Assembly (NCBI RefSeq): GCF_030247195.1
Contig: NC_080671.1
Coordinates: 3,562,501 to 3,626,500 of the forward strand
DNA length: 64,000 nt
DNA from: Topomyia yanbarensis
Lineage: Eukaryota > Arthropoda > Insecta > Diptera > Culicidae
Direction of reading: 5' to 3'
Below the pieces are notes generated by a model that did no database searches, was not told where the DNA came from, and saw only the letters and a program-made list of their open reading frames with translations. Each line of letters starts with the position of its first letter. Within the stretch, counting starts at the first letter, position 1. The translations under genes and the position numbers were made by a program. Below, piece by piece: positions 10,181 to 21,513 of the stretch.

Positions 10181-13100
10181 TTAAAAATTCCTAATTGCTA
10201 ACTTATAACTAGATTTGGTGACATTAAAGTCGAACAGATGTGAAGTTTCGTTGAATTTGTAGCAACATCTATCCACAGGATTGTTTTGACCGTAAACAGT
10301 ACTATGTCTAGGAATCCACAAAAGAGGACGATTCCTTAGAGCGCGAAGAGTTACAAACACATTAATCCGTGCAAGAATATCTGGGCAGTCAATGTTATTA
10401 CACAAAATATCAAATATAAACATTCTTTGCAAGAATGTGCGGCGGAACTCTAACGTCGGTAACTTAAGCAGCATGCATCTATCGTTGTAAGGTGGTAGAT
10501 GGGCAGGGTCGTTCCACGGCAAATTTCTTAGAGCGTATCGCACGAAACATCTTTGTACGCGTTCTAATCGGTTTATTTGGACGTTGTGATGTGGAGCCCA
10601 CACTTGCACAGCATACTCCAAAAGGCTTCGCACCAATCCGCAATATAGAGATTTTAGTGCGTATAAATCGTTAAAACCAGCGGTATTTCGCTTCAGGAAA
10701 CCAAGTATTGTGAATGCCTTCGCCGTCGTTGCGGTGATGTGATCCGAGAAGCTAAGCTATCTATCAAAAAACACTCCCAAGTCACGAATGGAGTCCACTT
10801 TTTCGATGACGCGGCTTAGAGCAAGTACTCATAATGAGATAGAGTGGATGATCGCCTGAAAGTTATCATTTTTCATTTGTCAACGTTTATCTGCATACCA
10901 TTCAACAGGCACCATTGTTCAATATTAAGTACATCATCTTAAAGTGCAGCAGAGTCAAGTACAGAAGCAATGGAACGAAAATCTTTAAATCGTCGGCGAA
11001 GAATAGTTTTCCAGATATGATACGAGCATAAATGTCGTTTATAAATAAAATAAAAATTAGCGGCCCTAGGTGACTTCCTTGAGGGACTCCGGTTGGCATG
11101 TCGAGCAAGCTAGAACCTGTTGAACCAATTTCAACGAAAGCACTTTGACTAGACAGATATGATTGCAACCATCCAGTTAACCACGCAGGAAATCCTAGTC
11201 TTTGCAGTTTCAGAAGAGCAATGTTGTGAGGTACTTTATCGAATGCTTTCGAGAAGTCAAAATATATTGCATCGGTTTGTTGGCGCTTTTCAACAGATGG
11301 GACCAAGATGCTAGTGTACATCATCAAATTTGAAGTTGTAGAACGTTGCTTCACAAATCCATGCTGACATTCGTCGATGATGTGAGAAGCAGCAGCGTAC
11401 ATCTCATTGTAAACAAATTTTTCAAGGACTTTATCAAAACAGTTCAAAAGTGAGATTCCTCTGTAATTTTCAACATTATGAATGTCTCCAACCTTGTGAA
11501 TTGGAAATATAGCCGCCTGTTTCCATGCACTCGGGAAGACGCTTTCAGTAATTGAGCGGTTAAAAATAATGCTGACCGGCAATGACAATGATCGTGCACA
11601 TCCTTTTATGAATATCGGAGGCAAACAATCCGGGCCTGGTCCTTTCGATGGGTCGACACTGGATAGAGCTTTCAACACGTCTGCTTCAGTCATATTCAAG
11701 CTAGGGAGACTGATATTGTATGATGGTAATGTGTCTGTATACTCTTGTGACGGAGAGATAGCTGGGTTGGTCAATACCCCACGAAAATGTTCTGCAAAAA
11801 GGTCTACGGATTCGACTGTGGATTGCGCATTGGCGCATCACCAAGATAAACATTTACGGGAATGCCACCAGCGCGTTTTCTGCTGTTCACAAACTTCCAG
11901 AACGTCAAGGGGTTGTTCCGAAGGTTGCTTTGGACGTGACTTATATACTCGCCGAATGCACTATTCCGGGCTGTTTCGTATTGAAGTTCGGTTCGGCGAA
12001 GAACAGCTTTGTTTTCGTCGGTCTTGTGACGGAAGTAACGCTTGCGATGTTTTCGGAGAATGTTGCGTAGACGACGAAGCTCGGAATTCCACCACGGATA
12101 CTTGTAGTCCGTCTTTCTGTTGACACGTTTCTTAGGAACTATGCGGCGTAGTATCTCGTATAGAGTTCCGTAGAACACCGCGACAGCATGGTCCAGATCG
12201 TTTCCACTTAACAGCATCGAAGGCCGCAGACATTTCTGCAAAATTGCAGCGATTGAAGTCAAAATTGAAACCATCGACGGATTCGGCAAAAGCGTCTTCT
12301 GTTTCAACTTGCATGTTAAACCGCAGCACGAAGGGTTTATAGTGAGCGTCCACTTTGAGTATAGAGGTCGGAGGCTCGAGAAGCTCGACTAAATCGTCGT
12401 AGTTCACGAATGCCAGATCGAGCGTCCGTCCATTTGCGTTAGTGAGCGAGTTGATTTGACACAGTCCCCCAGTGACTATTGTTTCCGTGATAGCTATCTC
12501 TTGTTCGGTTGTGGCATTTTCAGGCAGGTAACATTTGAGATCATCGTCGAATATCCATCTGAGATGGGGAAGGTTGTAATCACCTACAATAAGTACACTG
12601 TCTGAGCTGCTAGCTTTATCCAGAATTTGTTGAACTGCAGAGGAGTGGGCATTGTACAGGTTTGGACTGCTGTTCGATCGGAGATATATACAACAAATAT
12701 ATAGAGCGCTATTTGGTAGTGAAATGCGCACAATAACTTGTTCCAAGCATTCAAAACCAGGCATTTTTATTACAGTGCCGGTGAGATTATTTTTTTGCGC
12801 AATAAGAACGCCACCCCCGCGACATAGTTGACTAGAGGAAGAGTTGCGATCGCAACGATAGATTGTGTAGTTCATTGAATGTTCCGAGTTATGTATGTCA
12901 GCACGCAGCCAGGTTTCTTTGAGAACAATAACATCATAATCGTAAGAGGAAAGCGCCAACAAGAAGTCCTGAGTTTTTGTTCTCATTCCTCGAACATTTT
13001 GATAGTAGACGGACAAGAAACCATCCGACTTAGAATTCGAATTGGCGGCCGACTTAGGATTGGAATTGATGGCTTGAGTGGGCAGGCGAGGCAAAGTTGT

Positions 13101-13220
13101 GCCGATGAAGTGTCGGTTTGAAGCTTGGCTTATACGGACACTGGCAGCATGTGGCGGAGCAGGCTTTACTTTGCTTCCTTCGGTGTTTCTGCTATCGGTT
13201 GATGAGGGGTGGGATTCCAA
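10181..13220 (-). pseudogene. CR1-2 ORF2: endonuclease / reverse transcriptase, frameshifted
   Basis: At least four in-frame pieces make up the former ORF2. 13220-12132 holds the endonuclease (VYYQNVRGM, KETWL, GDYN). 12307-11804 is the linker. 11774-10902 is the reverse transcriptase fingers and palm (GPDCLPP, YRGIS, AFDKVP, GVPQGSHLGP, FADDLK). 10636-10181 is the C-terminal part (LLEYAVQVWAPHH). The frame changes near 12200, 11790 and between 10900 and 10640, so no full protein can be made. The ATG at 13220 lies inside the ORF1 tail, so the two frames overlap by about 55 bases, unlike CR1-1 where they share a frame. Catalytic motifs are still readable, so decay is recent to moderate. Confidence 0.88.
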
Positions 13221-13843
13221 AACCCCTTGATCGTGTTATCTTCGAACTCGCGGAATCGGATACCAACGGGCCATGTGGAAGCAGTCATCGCTTTGTCTTT
13301 TCTATCAATAGGCAATCCAACTTTGAAGGAAACAAATGTTAAAGTGCGCACATCTCGTCCTTTAGGAACCAGCTTTTGTACTTCGACGTTGTTGGTGTCC
13401 AGTCTTGACTTGACCATTTCTGTTACCGTATCATCTGGTACCTGTGGCGTTATCCCGGACAGGTACAACCAAAACTTTGGCTCCCCATTCTGAGTAGAAG
13501 CTACTGCAATCGATGAAGCATCACCTCCATGGACGTCGGTACCAGACAAAAGCTTTTTTGCTGGCCTAGATACAGCTTCATCAAAATCATCGTCCCTCTT
13601 GCGTTTCTCTCTTCTTTCAGACCTAATGAAAGGTGATTTTCTGTTCACAACCAATGGAGTGGCAGGGACCGATTCCATCCAATATTTCAAATTTCTGCGA
13701 ATTTCAAACTGAATCTCTGTCAAAATAGTATCGCGGATATCAGTCTTAAGAGCCTCGATAATATTATCATTGGCTGCGTCGATCGATTTTAAAGCAGTAG
13801 CAAAATTCGCTTTTTTCAGGAGAGTAGAACAACCATTACACAT
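13166..13843 (-). pseudogene. CR1-2 ORF1, N-terminally truncated (225 codons)
   Basis: This frame begins at MCNGCSTLLKK, which aligns with residues 51 onward of the CR1-1 ORF1 (MCNGCADLFSN). The first six zinc ligands are missing and only the last Cys pair remains. The rest aligns throughout: KRKRDDDFDEA, FWLYLSGITP, VQKLVPKGRD, LTFVSFKVGL and IRFREF. The ATG is therefore an internal methionine at the insertion junction, not a real start; a TGA lies directly upstream in this frame. Bases 13559-13843 are copied again at 15730-16014 by the tandem duplication. Confidence 0.85.
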
Positions 13844-15729
13844 TCAAGTCTGCTAACATGTCTCCTGGCAAAGACAGACTTGTCCTTCTTTACCATGAGA
13901 ACAGTTGCCACATATACACACGCGCATATAACGATAGTAGAATAACTTTATACAAAAAAATCTAGTATCTCTGAAACTTTCCCTTGACATTCCCCTACTA
14001 TTTGCGACTAAAATCAAAATAATCCGTCGGGGGGTCCAGAGCAACTTTTTTAAGTTTTTTTCGTAACAATATAGGGTTTACAATGGAACTATTTCATGTT
14101 TCTGTCTCTAGATGGTGCTTTAGATATTCGAACAACACTAAAAGTGAAAATCTGAAAGATATCTAATTGTCTACAACTTTGTCAGCAAAACAAAAAATCT
14201 TCATCGACTCCTACACTGAAAATAATTGATTTTAACTGTTATGTGTCCAACAAAAAACACCTTTAACAGGCCAACGAGGGCACCCACAAATTGAAACTCT
14301 CATAACTTTGGCTTCCTTTAACCGATTTGGACACTTTTAGATGTTTTGGATAAAGGAACACTTTTTGATTCTGGAAAATTGAACCGGATGAACGGATCTG
14401 GTTCTCGGTAATCCAGATTTTCCGGAGTTATGTTCCAGTACTAGGGTATGATTTGTAAATTTTAATAATATTCTAGCAATTTAAATTCAAATTGTCAAAT
14501 CACCAAAGGGTTCCAAAACCACGAGATACAGCCTACTGATGCAATTCCAAGAATTTTGATACCCATATTGCTAATATTTCATTGGAATTCACAAATAGTA
14601 TCGCAGCACTGGAACATGCTTCCGGAAATCCGGATTCCCGGGAACCGAATGAAGTAACCCATATTGATGCGGTTGTTGACGATTTTACGTAACCGGAAGT
14701 CGCCATCTTGAATTTCAAAACGACACCAAACTTCGATTTCCGTCGTGTACTCATCAACCACCTCATCAATACCCATATTAATAGGATTGTTGACGATTTT
14801 GCGTAACTGGAAGTGCCATCTTGAATTTGAAAATGGCGGTAAACATCTATTTCCCTTCTCTTTTCGTCATCCATTGTACATACATCTCATTCTATAATAA
14901 AATTCCATCATTATGAGAATCAGATCTACATCAGTTACTCAAAAATAGTATCTTATAACATCGCTCATCTTTCTATCACTGAGCCATACATTTACAACTC
15001 ATCTACTGATGGCACGACAAGCAATGCGTGAGCGATGTATTAATTCTATCCCTCTATGATCGTTATTTTCTATCGCTCAGTGATGGGCGTGAAGTCCATC
15101 AGTAAGTGAGCCTCATTTTTAGCGATGAGGAAAAAAAACGATTATTGCCACCCTAATGTTGATATCATTTTGCGGTCCTTGAAACTTGAAATTTTCACGA
15201 TTTTTTTTGTTTAAATTTCATTGGCAAGACTTAAAATTAAATACGACGCTATTAACAAGAAATGTCAACTTCTCAATGAGTTTTCAATATTCGTCCACCG
15301 ATAGCAGAGATAATTTTCTGTTTGATGTCATAAGACAATTTTTCGGCTCCCGATTGAGGTTTCGGCTCTCTTCGAAAACGAAAAAAAAAACGGTTTTCTT
15401 CACTACACATCACACAATTTTTATGAAAATCAATAAACGCGATAATAACCTGAGTCATTATTACCTGCAACATCGCAACATAAATTTTAGTTTTCAATTT
15501 TATATCAGATGCTAACTCAGGTAACGAAACAATAAACAAATTCAACAACAACTGCTCGGCACATTTACGACATATATAGCAATCTATTTTCATTTTTTGC
15601 TTCGACTTACGTAGTCACACGTTCTTTTTTACTTTTTAACGACATTCAATTAGCTAGAGCTTACTAAGTAAGAAAAGTTATGAAAATTTTAGAGCCACAT
15701 TACTTAAGTGAGAGGAAGGATATGAAATA
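13559..15729. repeat. Tandem duplication, unit 1 (2,171 bp)
   Basis: The next 2,171 bases (15730-17900) repeat this segment and look identical wherever I compared them, including a run of 10 A near 15380. The unit joins the last part of CR1-2 ORF1, the right part of repeat X, repeat Y and the start of another repeat X. Junction homology is about one base. No transposon boundary coincides with the ends, so this is a rearrangement, not an insertion. Confidence 0.9.
14260..14880 (+). repeat. Dispersed repeat Y (also 16431-17051 and, inverted, 49210-54340)
   Basis: Phrases such as CCGATTTGGACACTTTTAGA, ATCTGGTTCTCGGTAATCC and TTGATACCCATATTGC recur here, in the second tandem unit, and in inverse order at 54340-53970 joined to 49396-49210. 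The family carries repeated GTTGACGATTTT.CGTAAC blocks near 14680 and 14790. Its inverted copy is split by a hAT element, and this copy gives the uninterrupted arrangement. No protein is recognisable. Confidence 0.75.
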
Positions 15730-16014
15730 TGCTGGCCTAGATACAGCTTCATCAAAATCATCGTCCCTCTTGCGTTTCTCTCTTCTTTCAGACCTAATGA
15801 AAGGTGATTTTCTGTTCACAACCAATGGAGTGGCAGGGACCGATTCCATCCAATATTTCAAATTTCTGCGAATTTCAAACTGAATCTCTGTCAAAATAGT
15901 ATCGCGGATATCAGTCTTAAGAGCCTCGATAATATTATCATTGGCTGCGTCGATCGATTTTAAAGCAGTAGCAAAATTCGCTTTTTTCAGGAGAGTAGAA
16001 CAACCATTACACAT
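15730..16014 (-). pseudogene. Duplicated fragment of CR1-2 ORF1
   Basis: This repeats the N-terminal 95 codons of the truncated ORF1 at 13559-13843, ending in the same MCNGCS junction. Downstream (lower coordinates) the frame runs into repeat X and stops, so it encodes only a chimeric remnant. It is a by-product of the tandem duplication, not a separate LINE insertion. Confidence 0.85.
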
Positions 16015-17900
16015 TCAAGTCTGCTAACATGTCTCCTGGCAAAGACAGACTTGTCCTTCTTTACCATGAGAACAGTTGCCACATATACACACGCGCATAT
16101 AACGATAGTAGAATAACTTTATACAAAAAAATCTAGTATCTCTGAAACTTTCCCTTGACATTCCCCTACTATTTGCGACTAAAATCAAAATAATCCGTCG
16201 GGGGGTCCAGAGCAACTTTTTTAAGTTTTTTTCGTAACAATATAGGGTTTACAATGGAACTATTTCATGTTTCTGTCTCTAGATGGTGCTTTAGATATTC
16301 GAACAACACTAAAAGTGAAAATCTGAAAGATATCTAATTGTCTACAACTTTGTCAGCAAAACAAAAAATCTTCATCGACTCCTACACTGAAAATAATTGA
16401 TTTTAACTGTTATGTGTCCAACAAAAAACACCTTTAACAGGCCAACGAGGGCACCCACAAATTGAAACTCTCATAACTTTGGCTTCCTTTAACCGATTTG
16501 GACACTTTTAGATGTTTTGGATAAAGGAACACTTTTTGATTCTGGAAAATTGAACCGGATGAACGGATCTGGTTCTCGGTAATCCAGATTTTCCGGAGTT
16601 ATGTTCCAGTACTAGGGTATGATTTGTAAATTTTAATAATATTCTAGCAATTTAAATTCAAATTGTCAAATCACCAAAGGGTTCCAAAACCACGAGATAC
16701 AGCCTACTGATGCAATTCCAAGAATTTTGATACCCATATTGCTAATATTTCATTGGAATTCACAAATAGTATCGCAGCACTGGAACATGCTTCCGGAAAT
16801 CCGGATTCCCGGGAACCGAATGAAGTAACCCATATTGATGCGGTTGTTGACGATTTTACGTAACCGGAAGTCGCCATCTTGAATTTCAAAACGACACCAA
16901 ACTTCGATTTCCGTCGTGTACTCATCAACCACCTCATCAATACCCATATTAATAGGATTGTTGACGATTTTGCGTAACTGGAAGTGCCATCTTGAATTTG
17001 AAAATGGCGGTAAACATCTATTTCCCTTCTCTTTTCGTCATCCATTGTACATACATCTCATTCTATAATAAAATTCCATCATTATGAGAATCAGATCTAC
17101 ATCAGTTACTCAAAAATAGTATCTTATAACATCGCTCATCTTTCTATCACTGAGCCATACATTTACAACTCATCTACTGATGGCACGACAAGCAATGCGT
17201 GAGCGATGTATTAATTCTATCCCTCTATGATCGTTATTTTCTATCGCTCAGTGATGGGCGTGAAGTCCATCAGTAAGTGAGCCTCATTTTTAGCGATGAG
17301 GAAAAAAAACGATTATTGCCACCCTAATGTTGATATCATTTTGCGGTCCTTGAAACTTGAAATTTTCACGATTTTTTTTGTTTAAATTTCATTGGCAAGA
17401 CTTAAAATTAAATACGACGCTATTAACAAGAAATGTCAACTTCTCAATGAGTTTTCAATATTCGTCCACCGATAGCAGAGATAATTTTCTGTTTGATGTC
17501 ATAAGACAATTTTTCGGCTCCCGATTGAGGTTTCGGCTCTCTTCGAAAACGAAAAAAAAAACGGTTTTCTTCACTACACATCACACAATTTTTATGAAAA
17601 TCAATAAACGCGATAATAACCTGAGTCATTATTACCTGCAACATCGCAACATAAATTTTAGTTTTCAATTTTATATCAGATGCTAACTCAGGTAACGAAA
17701 CAATAAACAAATTCAACAACAACTGCTCGGCACATTTACGACATATATAGCAATCTATTTTCATTTTTTGCTTCGACTTACGTAGTCACACGTTCTTTTT
17801 TACTTTTTAACGACATTCAATTAGCTAGAGCTTACTAAGTAAGAAAAGTTATGAAAATTTTAGAGCCACATTACTTAAGTGAGAGGAAGGATATGAAATA
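15730..17900. repeat. Tandem duplication, unit 2 (2,171 bp)
   Basis: This is the second copy of 13559-15729 at a constant offset of 2,171. It ends at GGATATGAAATA, and the sequence then continues with ACAGATCGG as in the repeat X copy at about 9980, so the right end rejoins an ordinary repeat X. Near-perfect identity implies a recent event, or an assembly artefact. Confidence 0.9.
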
Positions 17901-18370
17901 TACAGATCGGAAAACTAGAAGTGACAGGGTCATTAGAAACAGGTTTAAAATCCAACAGACTAATATTTTGTCTTCTGCTTGCAGGAGTCGAGCTTAAGCA
18001 GTGTTACTACGAATCATTCAAGTCTACCAGCATGTCTACCGGCAAACACAGATTTGTCCTTCTATATCATGAGAACCATTGCCACATATACACACACGCA
18101 TATCACGATGGTGGAACAACTTCGTACAAAAAATCCAGCATCTCTGAAACTTTCACTTGACATTCCCCTACTATTTGCGACTAACATCAAAATAATCCGT
18201 CGCGGGTTTAAAGCAACTTTTTAAAGTTTTTTTCGTAACAATAAATGGTTTACAATAGAGCTACTTCATGTTTCAGCCTCTAGATGGTGATTTAAATATT
18301 TGAACAGCACTAAAAGTGAAAATCTGATCGATAATCTAATTGTCTACAACTTTATCAACAACAAAAAATC
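17326..18370 (+). repeat. Dispersed repeat X, copy with intact (empty) CR1 site
   Basis: The left part equals 9285-10100. At 18005-18030 the sequence runs without interruption through the site that CR1-2 occupies in copy A. The right part (18030-18370) is a diverged version of 13850-14200, with phrases TTTTTTTCGTAACAATA and GTCTACAACTTT. The segment 17326-17900 also belongs to tandem unit 2. Confidence 0.75.
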
Positions 18371-19683
18371 GATCTGGAATCATCAGAAAATTTTGTTTAA
18401 GATTTTGACGAAGATATGTGTAAGTTAGTTTCACACGAAATCTAGTGGTTTGGAAATTAATTTCCTCGCATTTACTGTATTTGCAAATAATGGTGGGGTC
18501 TTATTCAAAATTCTAATTCATCCTTTAGCCGAAAACTATAATTATAGATTCCACCTGATACAGTATTGATGTTCATTGCACAGTGGTCCGAATCCAGAAT
18601 TCAGGATGACAAAAACATTTGTGACTAAACTACCGGCTCTAGAGATTTCATGTCTTCGAAACAAATAATCTATGTCAATTGAGGCATCTTTTGAGGTGGG
18701 TGACATTAGGGTGGTCCTTATTGTTTGTACGATCTGAAAATTATTTTCGAAATTAGAAGAGATAGAACAATGAAATGTTCCGCAAAATTGTAGTACAACC
18801 TTTTTCAAGCAACTTTGCTGAGGACGTCATATTTGTAACTTTAATGGTTTTAATTTTACAGCTATTAAAATGTTGTGTGATAGGGTATCCCTAACAAAAT
18901 CAGTTTTTTCGTTATAACTTTTTAAATAACTTTTTTCCGTCAATAGCGTCTTTACAAAACTTTTAGAGCTTATTGAGACGAATATTATTTATATAGACAT
19001 ATTTGAGATAGCTCATTTAGTTCAAAAGTTATGAGCATTTTTAGCAAAATGTATATTTTATGAAAAAATCTCAGAGGTCATTTTTGTTTAACTCATTTTA
19101 TTTTAGTTTGAATACTGAGAATATTACTACTATTTGTAGCATTAAAAGTAAAACGGTCAGTGTAACCTAGCAACTATTTTTAAAATAAGATCAGATAGAT
19201 CAACAACATCTCAAATAAAACCTCTCGAGTGTGGCGAAGGGCCCGCTGAGTTGTTTCCGATGTATATCGTTCCGCCTGAGCCGCGGTAAACCTTTCCAGC
19301 ACAGCTTATCCAACAACACATCTTTGTCTTCTTATTCATTTCCTCGCTTGATCTCGAGTATTACTAATGTTCTCTTGAATGAATCTGCTCCCTCATCGCC
19401 TCTTATTTTGTGAACTACATTTGGCTTAAATTCTAACATTTTGATTTCAACGAGCTCCATCAGCCATTTCGTGGTATTCAAATATTTAACTAGATTCAAT
19501 GTGACGTTTTTATCTAATTGATCTTCTTAAAATTAGGATGTTTGACAGAGCCAAAAAACTATTTGTGTTTTTGGTTCAAGTTTGCAAGCTTTTCCGGTAG
19601 ATTCGAGGCAACTTCCATTCATCGGAGGGTACTGCTTAGCTGCAAACATTTACTTACATTCGTGTTACAGCTACATTTTTTAT
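18371..19683. other. No gene seen; one isolated CACAGTG-type transposon end
   Basis: CACAGTGGTCCG at 18579-18590 matches the termini of the palindromic elements at 20303-21398 and 39895-42287 for its first ten bases, but no opposite end is visible, so this may be a truncated relative. The rest is AT-rich with short chance frames. Confidence 0.4.
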
Positions 19684-19750
19684 GAATTTCGTGCCAACTC
19701 GAACAAATGTTGGCAGCACCCTCTCAGATTTCAATGAAACGTTCTGTACA
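19684..19750 (+). repeat. Short dispersed repeat (inverted partner 43741-43810)
   Basis: CAAATGTTGGCAGCACCCTC and the adjoining CAGATTTCAATGAAAC appear in reverse complement at 43741-43810 (GTTTCATTAAAATCTGAGAG, GGTGCTGCCAACATTTGTTC). Probably pieces of one larger, decayed repeat. Confidence 0.6.
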
Positions 19751-19784
19751 TGAGAACTTTGTCACAAAAACGTAACGTAACGAA

Positions 19785-20015
19785 TTTGGACTGGAGAAGA
19801 CAATAGAAGACTGGTAGACAGGAAGACTGGAGAAGACTTGAGAATACTGGCGAAGACTGGAAGACTGGAAGGCTGGAGAAGGCTGGAATAGACTGGAACA
19901 CTGTAGAAGACTGGAGAAAACTGGAGAAGACTGGAGGAGACCGGAGAAGACTGGAGAAGATTGGAGAAGATTGGAGAAGATTGGAGAAGACTGGAGAATA
20001 CTGAAGACTGAGAAA
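19785..20015 (+). repeat. 10-bp minisatellite (GAAGACTGGA / GAAGATTGGA)
   Basis: Roughly twenty imperfect copies of a 10-base unit, most regular at 19930-20005 (GATTGGAGAA repeated). Because 10 is not a multiple of 3 and the unit lacks stops on the minus strand, all three minus frames stay open, giving spurious SSPVF-type open frames of about 110-120 codons. Confidence 0.9.
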
Positions 20016-20104
20016 AATGACTGACATGTTTGACATATACGCACATACATACGCACACACGACCGGCGTCGGCGGTAAAACATGATAATGAATTATATTC
20101 TACC

Positions 20105-21513
20105 CAGGCCCGTGCGCAGAAAATTCTCAAGGGGGGGGGGGGGTTGATTTTTTAACGTTTATTTTAAAAGAAACGTACAGAAACCCTCAAATTTTGAAGA
20201 TTTTTTCAGAGGCCTGGACCTAGTCTTGTGAACCAAACGACTCTGCTCAACAAATTGGGTAAATGTTTGTTATCGAGAAGGAGTCATCAAAAGACACCGC
20301 TTCATAGTGGTCGGAAACCCCAAAAACGTAAACTTAATTCACTAGAAGCCAAACCATCGAATATATTCACAAGGTATCTTTGGACGAGACCCACAACCTG
20401 ATAAAAATTAAAATTAGGCATGGCTTACAATGAGCAAATTAAAAAATTAACTTTTTATGCTGACGAGGTAGAAAGTTGGTGTCCTCGACAAAGTTTCAGA
20501 AATGCTCGTAATAAAGAATTTTGTTGAACTAGTTGAACTTGTATGATTTAATATTATCGATTTGTAAAGCGTTTTCAATGGCAACACCCTCAAATTTAGT
20601 TTTTTTTAATATAACTTTTTCCACTGTGACTTTTCGTGCAAACCGTGCTCCAGACAAATGTGAAGGCATTAAAACCACATAATATTGTTGAAGACTGTAA
20701 GTAAAAATACCCAAGTAAAAAAACATTACAAAATGAGCTTAAAACCTTCTTACCTTTATTATGCGTAGTCCGGACATTGAAAATAGTGCCTGCCCGTCTA
20801 TCTTGGTTTGCACCTTTCTCTCTTATACGCAGTTGAACTTGATGTAAAAAAAATTAAAATTCTTGAATAACTCTAAAACGAATGAGTGTTTTTACAAGAG
20901 GTGTGCGCCGCGCCGCCGATTTCAGGTGAAATTTTTATATGCAGTGTTCAACAATATTTTTATATGCAGTCTTCAACAATAACTTAATTTTTACATGCAG
21001 TCTTCAACAATATTATGTGGTTTTAATGCTTCATCATTTGTCTGGAACATCGTTTGCACAAAAAGTCACAACGAAAAAAACTATATTAAAAAGCGAAATT
21101 TAAGGGGGTTGCCTTAGAAAACGCTTTATTAATCGATAACATTAAACCCTACAAGCTCAAGTTTTTCAACAAATTTCTTCATTATGAGCATTCCGAAAAC
21201 TTTGTCGAAGACACCAACTTTCTAACTCGTCAGTATAAAAAGTTAATTTTTCTAGTTCAATCATAGTAAGCCATGCCCCAATTTAATTTTTATCAGATTG
21301 TGGGAAATATTCATACGAACAATTCCTCCAAAGATACTCTATGAATATATTCAATGGTTTGGCCTCTAGTGACGTTTTTGGCATTTCCGACCACTGTGCG
21401 TTGCCTGCTGGCTCGTGGTGGATTCGGATTGGTTTGTAGTAGTTGTTAAGCCAACCGACTAAACTTAAACCTCTTGTATCTCGCAATCCTCTTCCATCCG
21501 GGGCAACCGTTAA
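20105..21513 (+). repeat. Dispersed repeat Z, split by a palindromic element
   Basis: The left piece 20105-20290 (CAGGCCCGTGCGCAGAAAA, GGGTAAATG, TATCGAGAAGGA) and the right piece 21430-21513 (GACTAAACTTAAACCTCTTG, CATCCGG) are contiguous in the copy at 62954-63228. Copy 1 therefore carries an insertion of about 1.1 kb. Confidence 0.8.
20303..21398. mobile_element. Palindromic Transib-like element, ~390-bp arms
   Basis: The left arm (20303-20697) is the reverse complement of the right arm (20998-21398) with scattered differences. The right end is CACAGTGGTCGGAAATGCC on the complement; the left end is CATAGTGGTCGGAAACCCC, one base off CACAGTG. The family at 39895-42287 has the same CACAGTGGTCG start. 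Flanks are CGCTT and CGTTG, so no clean duplication. The 300-base spacer holds three short copies of a GCAGTSTTCAACAAT phrase. No transposase is visible; the element is non-autonomous. The Transib assignment rests on the CACAGTG ends and the relative's 5-bp duplication. Confidence 0.65.

Larger units (their letters stand above)
10101..13843 (-). mobile_element. CR1-clade LINE (copy CR1-2), 5'-truncated, inserted in repeat X
   Basis: The minus strand reads a truncated ORF1, then a broken ORF2, then a TTTA microsatellite tail (10101-10119), the usual CR1 3' end. The flanks CACTCAA (10094-10100) and CATTCAA (13841-13847) differ at one base and overlap in the empty site at 18010-18020, giving a 7-bp target duplication. 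The 5' end falls exactly at the codons for the Met-Cys-Asn-Gly-Cys part of the PHD finger, so the first half of the finger was never inserted. Confidence 0.85.

Noticed and set aside
13853..14044. Minus-strand 63-codon frame with several cysteines (CICGNCSHGKEG, VCLCQETC), repeated at 16024-16215
   Set aside because: It looked like the missing N-terminal zinc finger of CR1-2 ORF1, but the same DNA exists in repeat X at 18015-18140 without a LINE, so it is host-repeat sequence.
14533..17045. Identical pairs of short frames (113, 65, 109 and 106 codons) that might suggest duplicated genes
   Set aside because: They lie in dispersed repeats X and Y, and their identity comes from the 2,171-bp tandem duplication.
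19724..20130. Three overlapping minus-strand frames of 109-122 codons rich in SSPVFSSLLQ
   Set aside because: They are by-products of the stop-free 10-bp minisatellite in all three frames.
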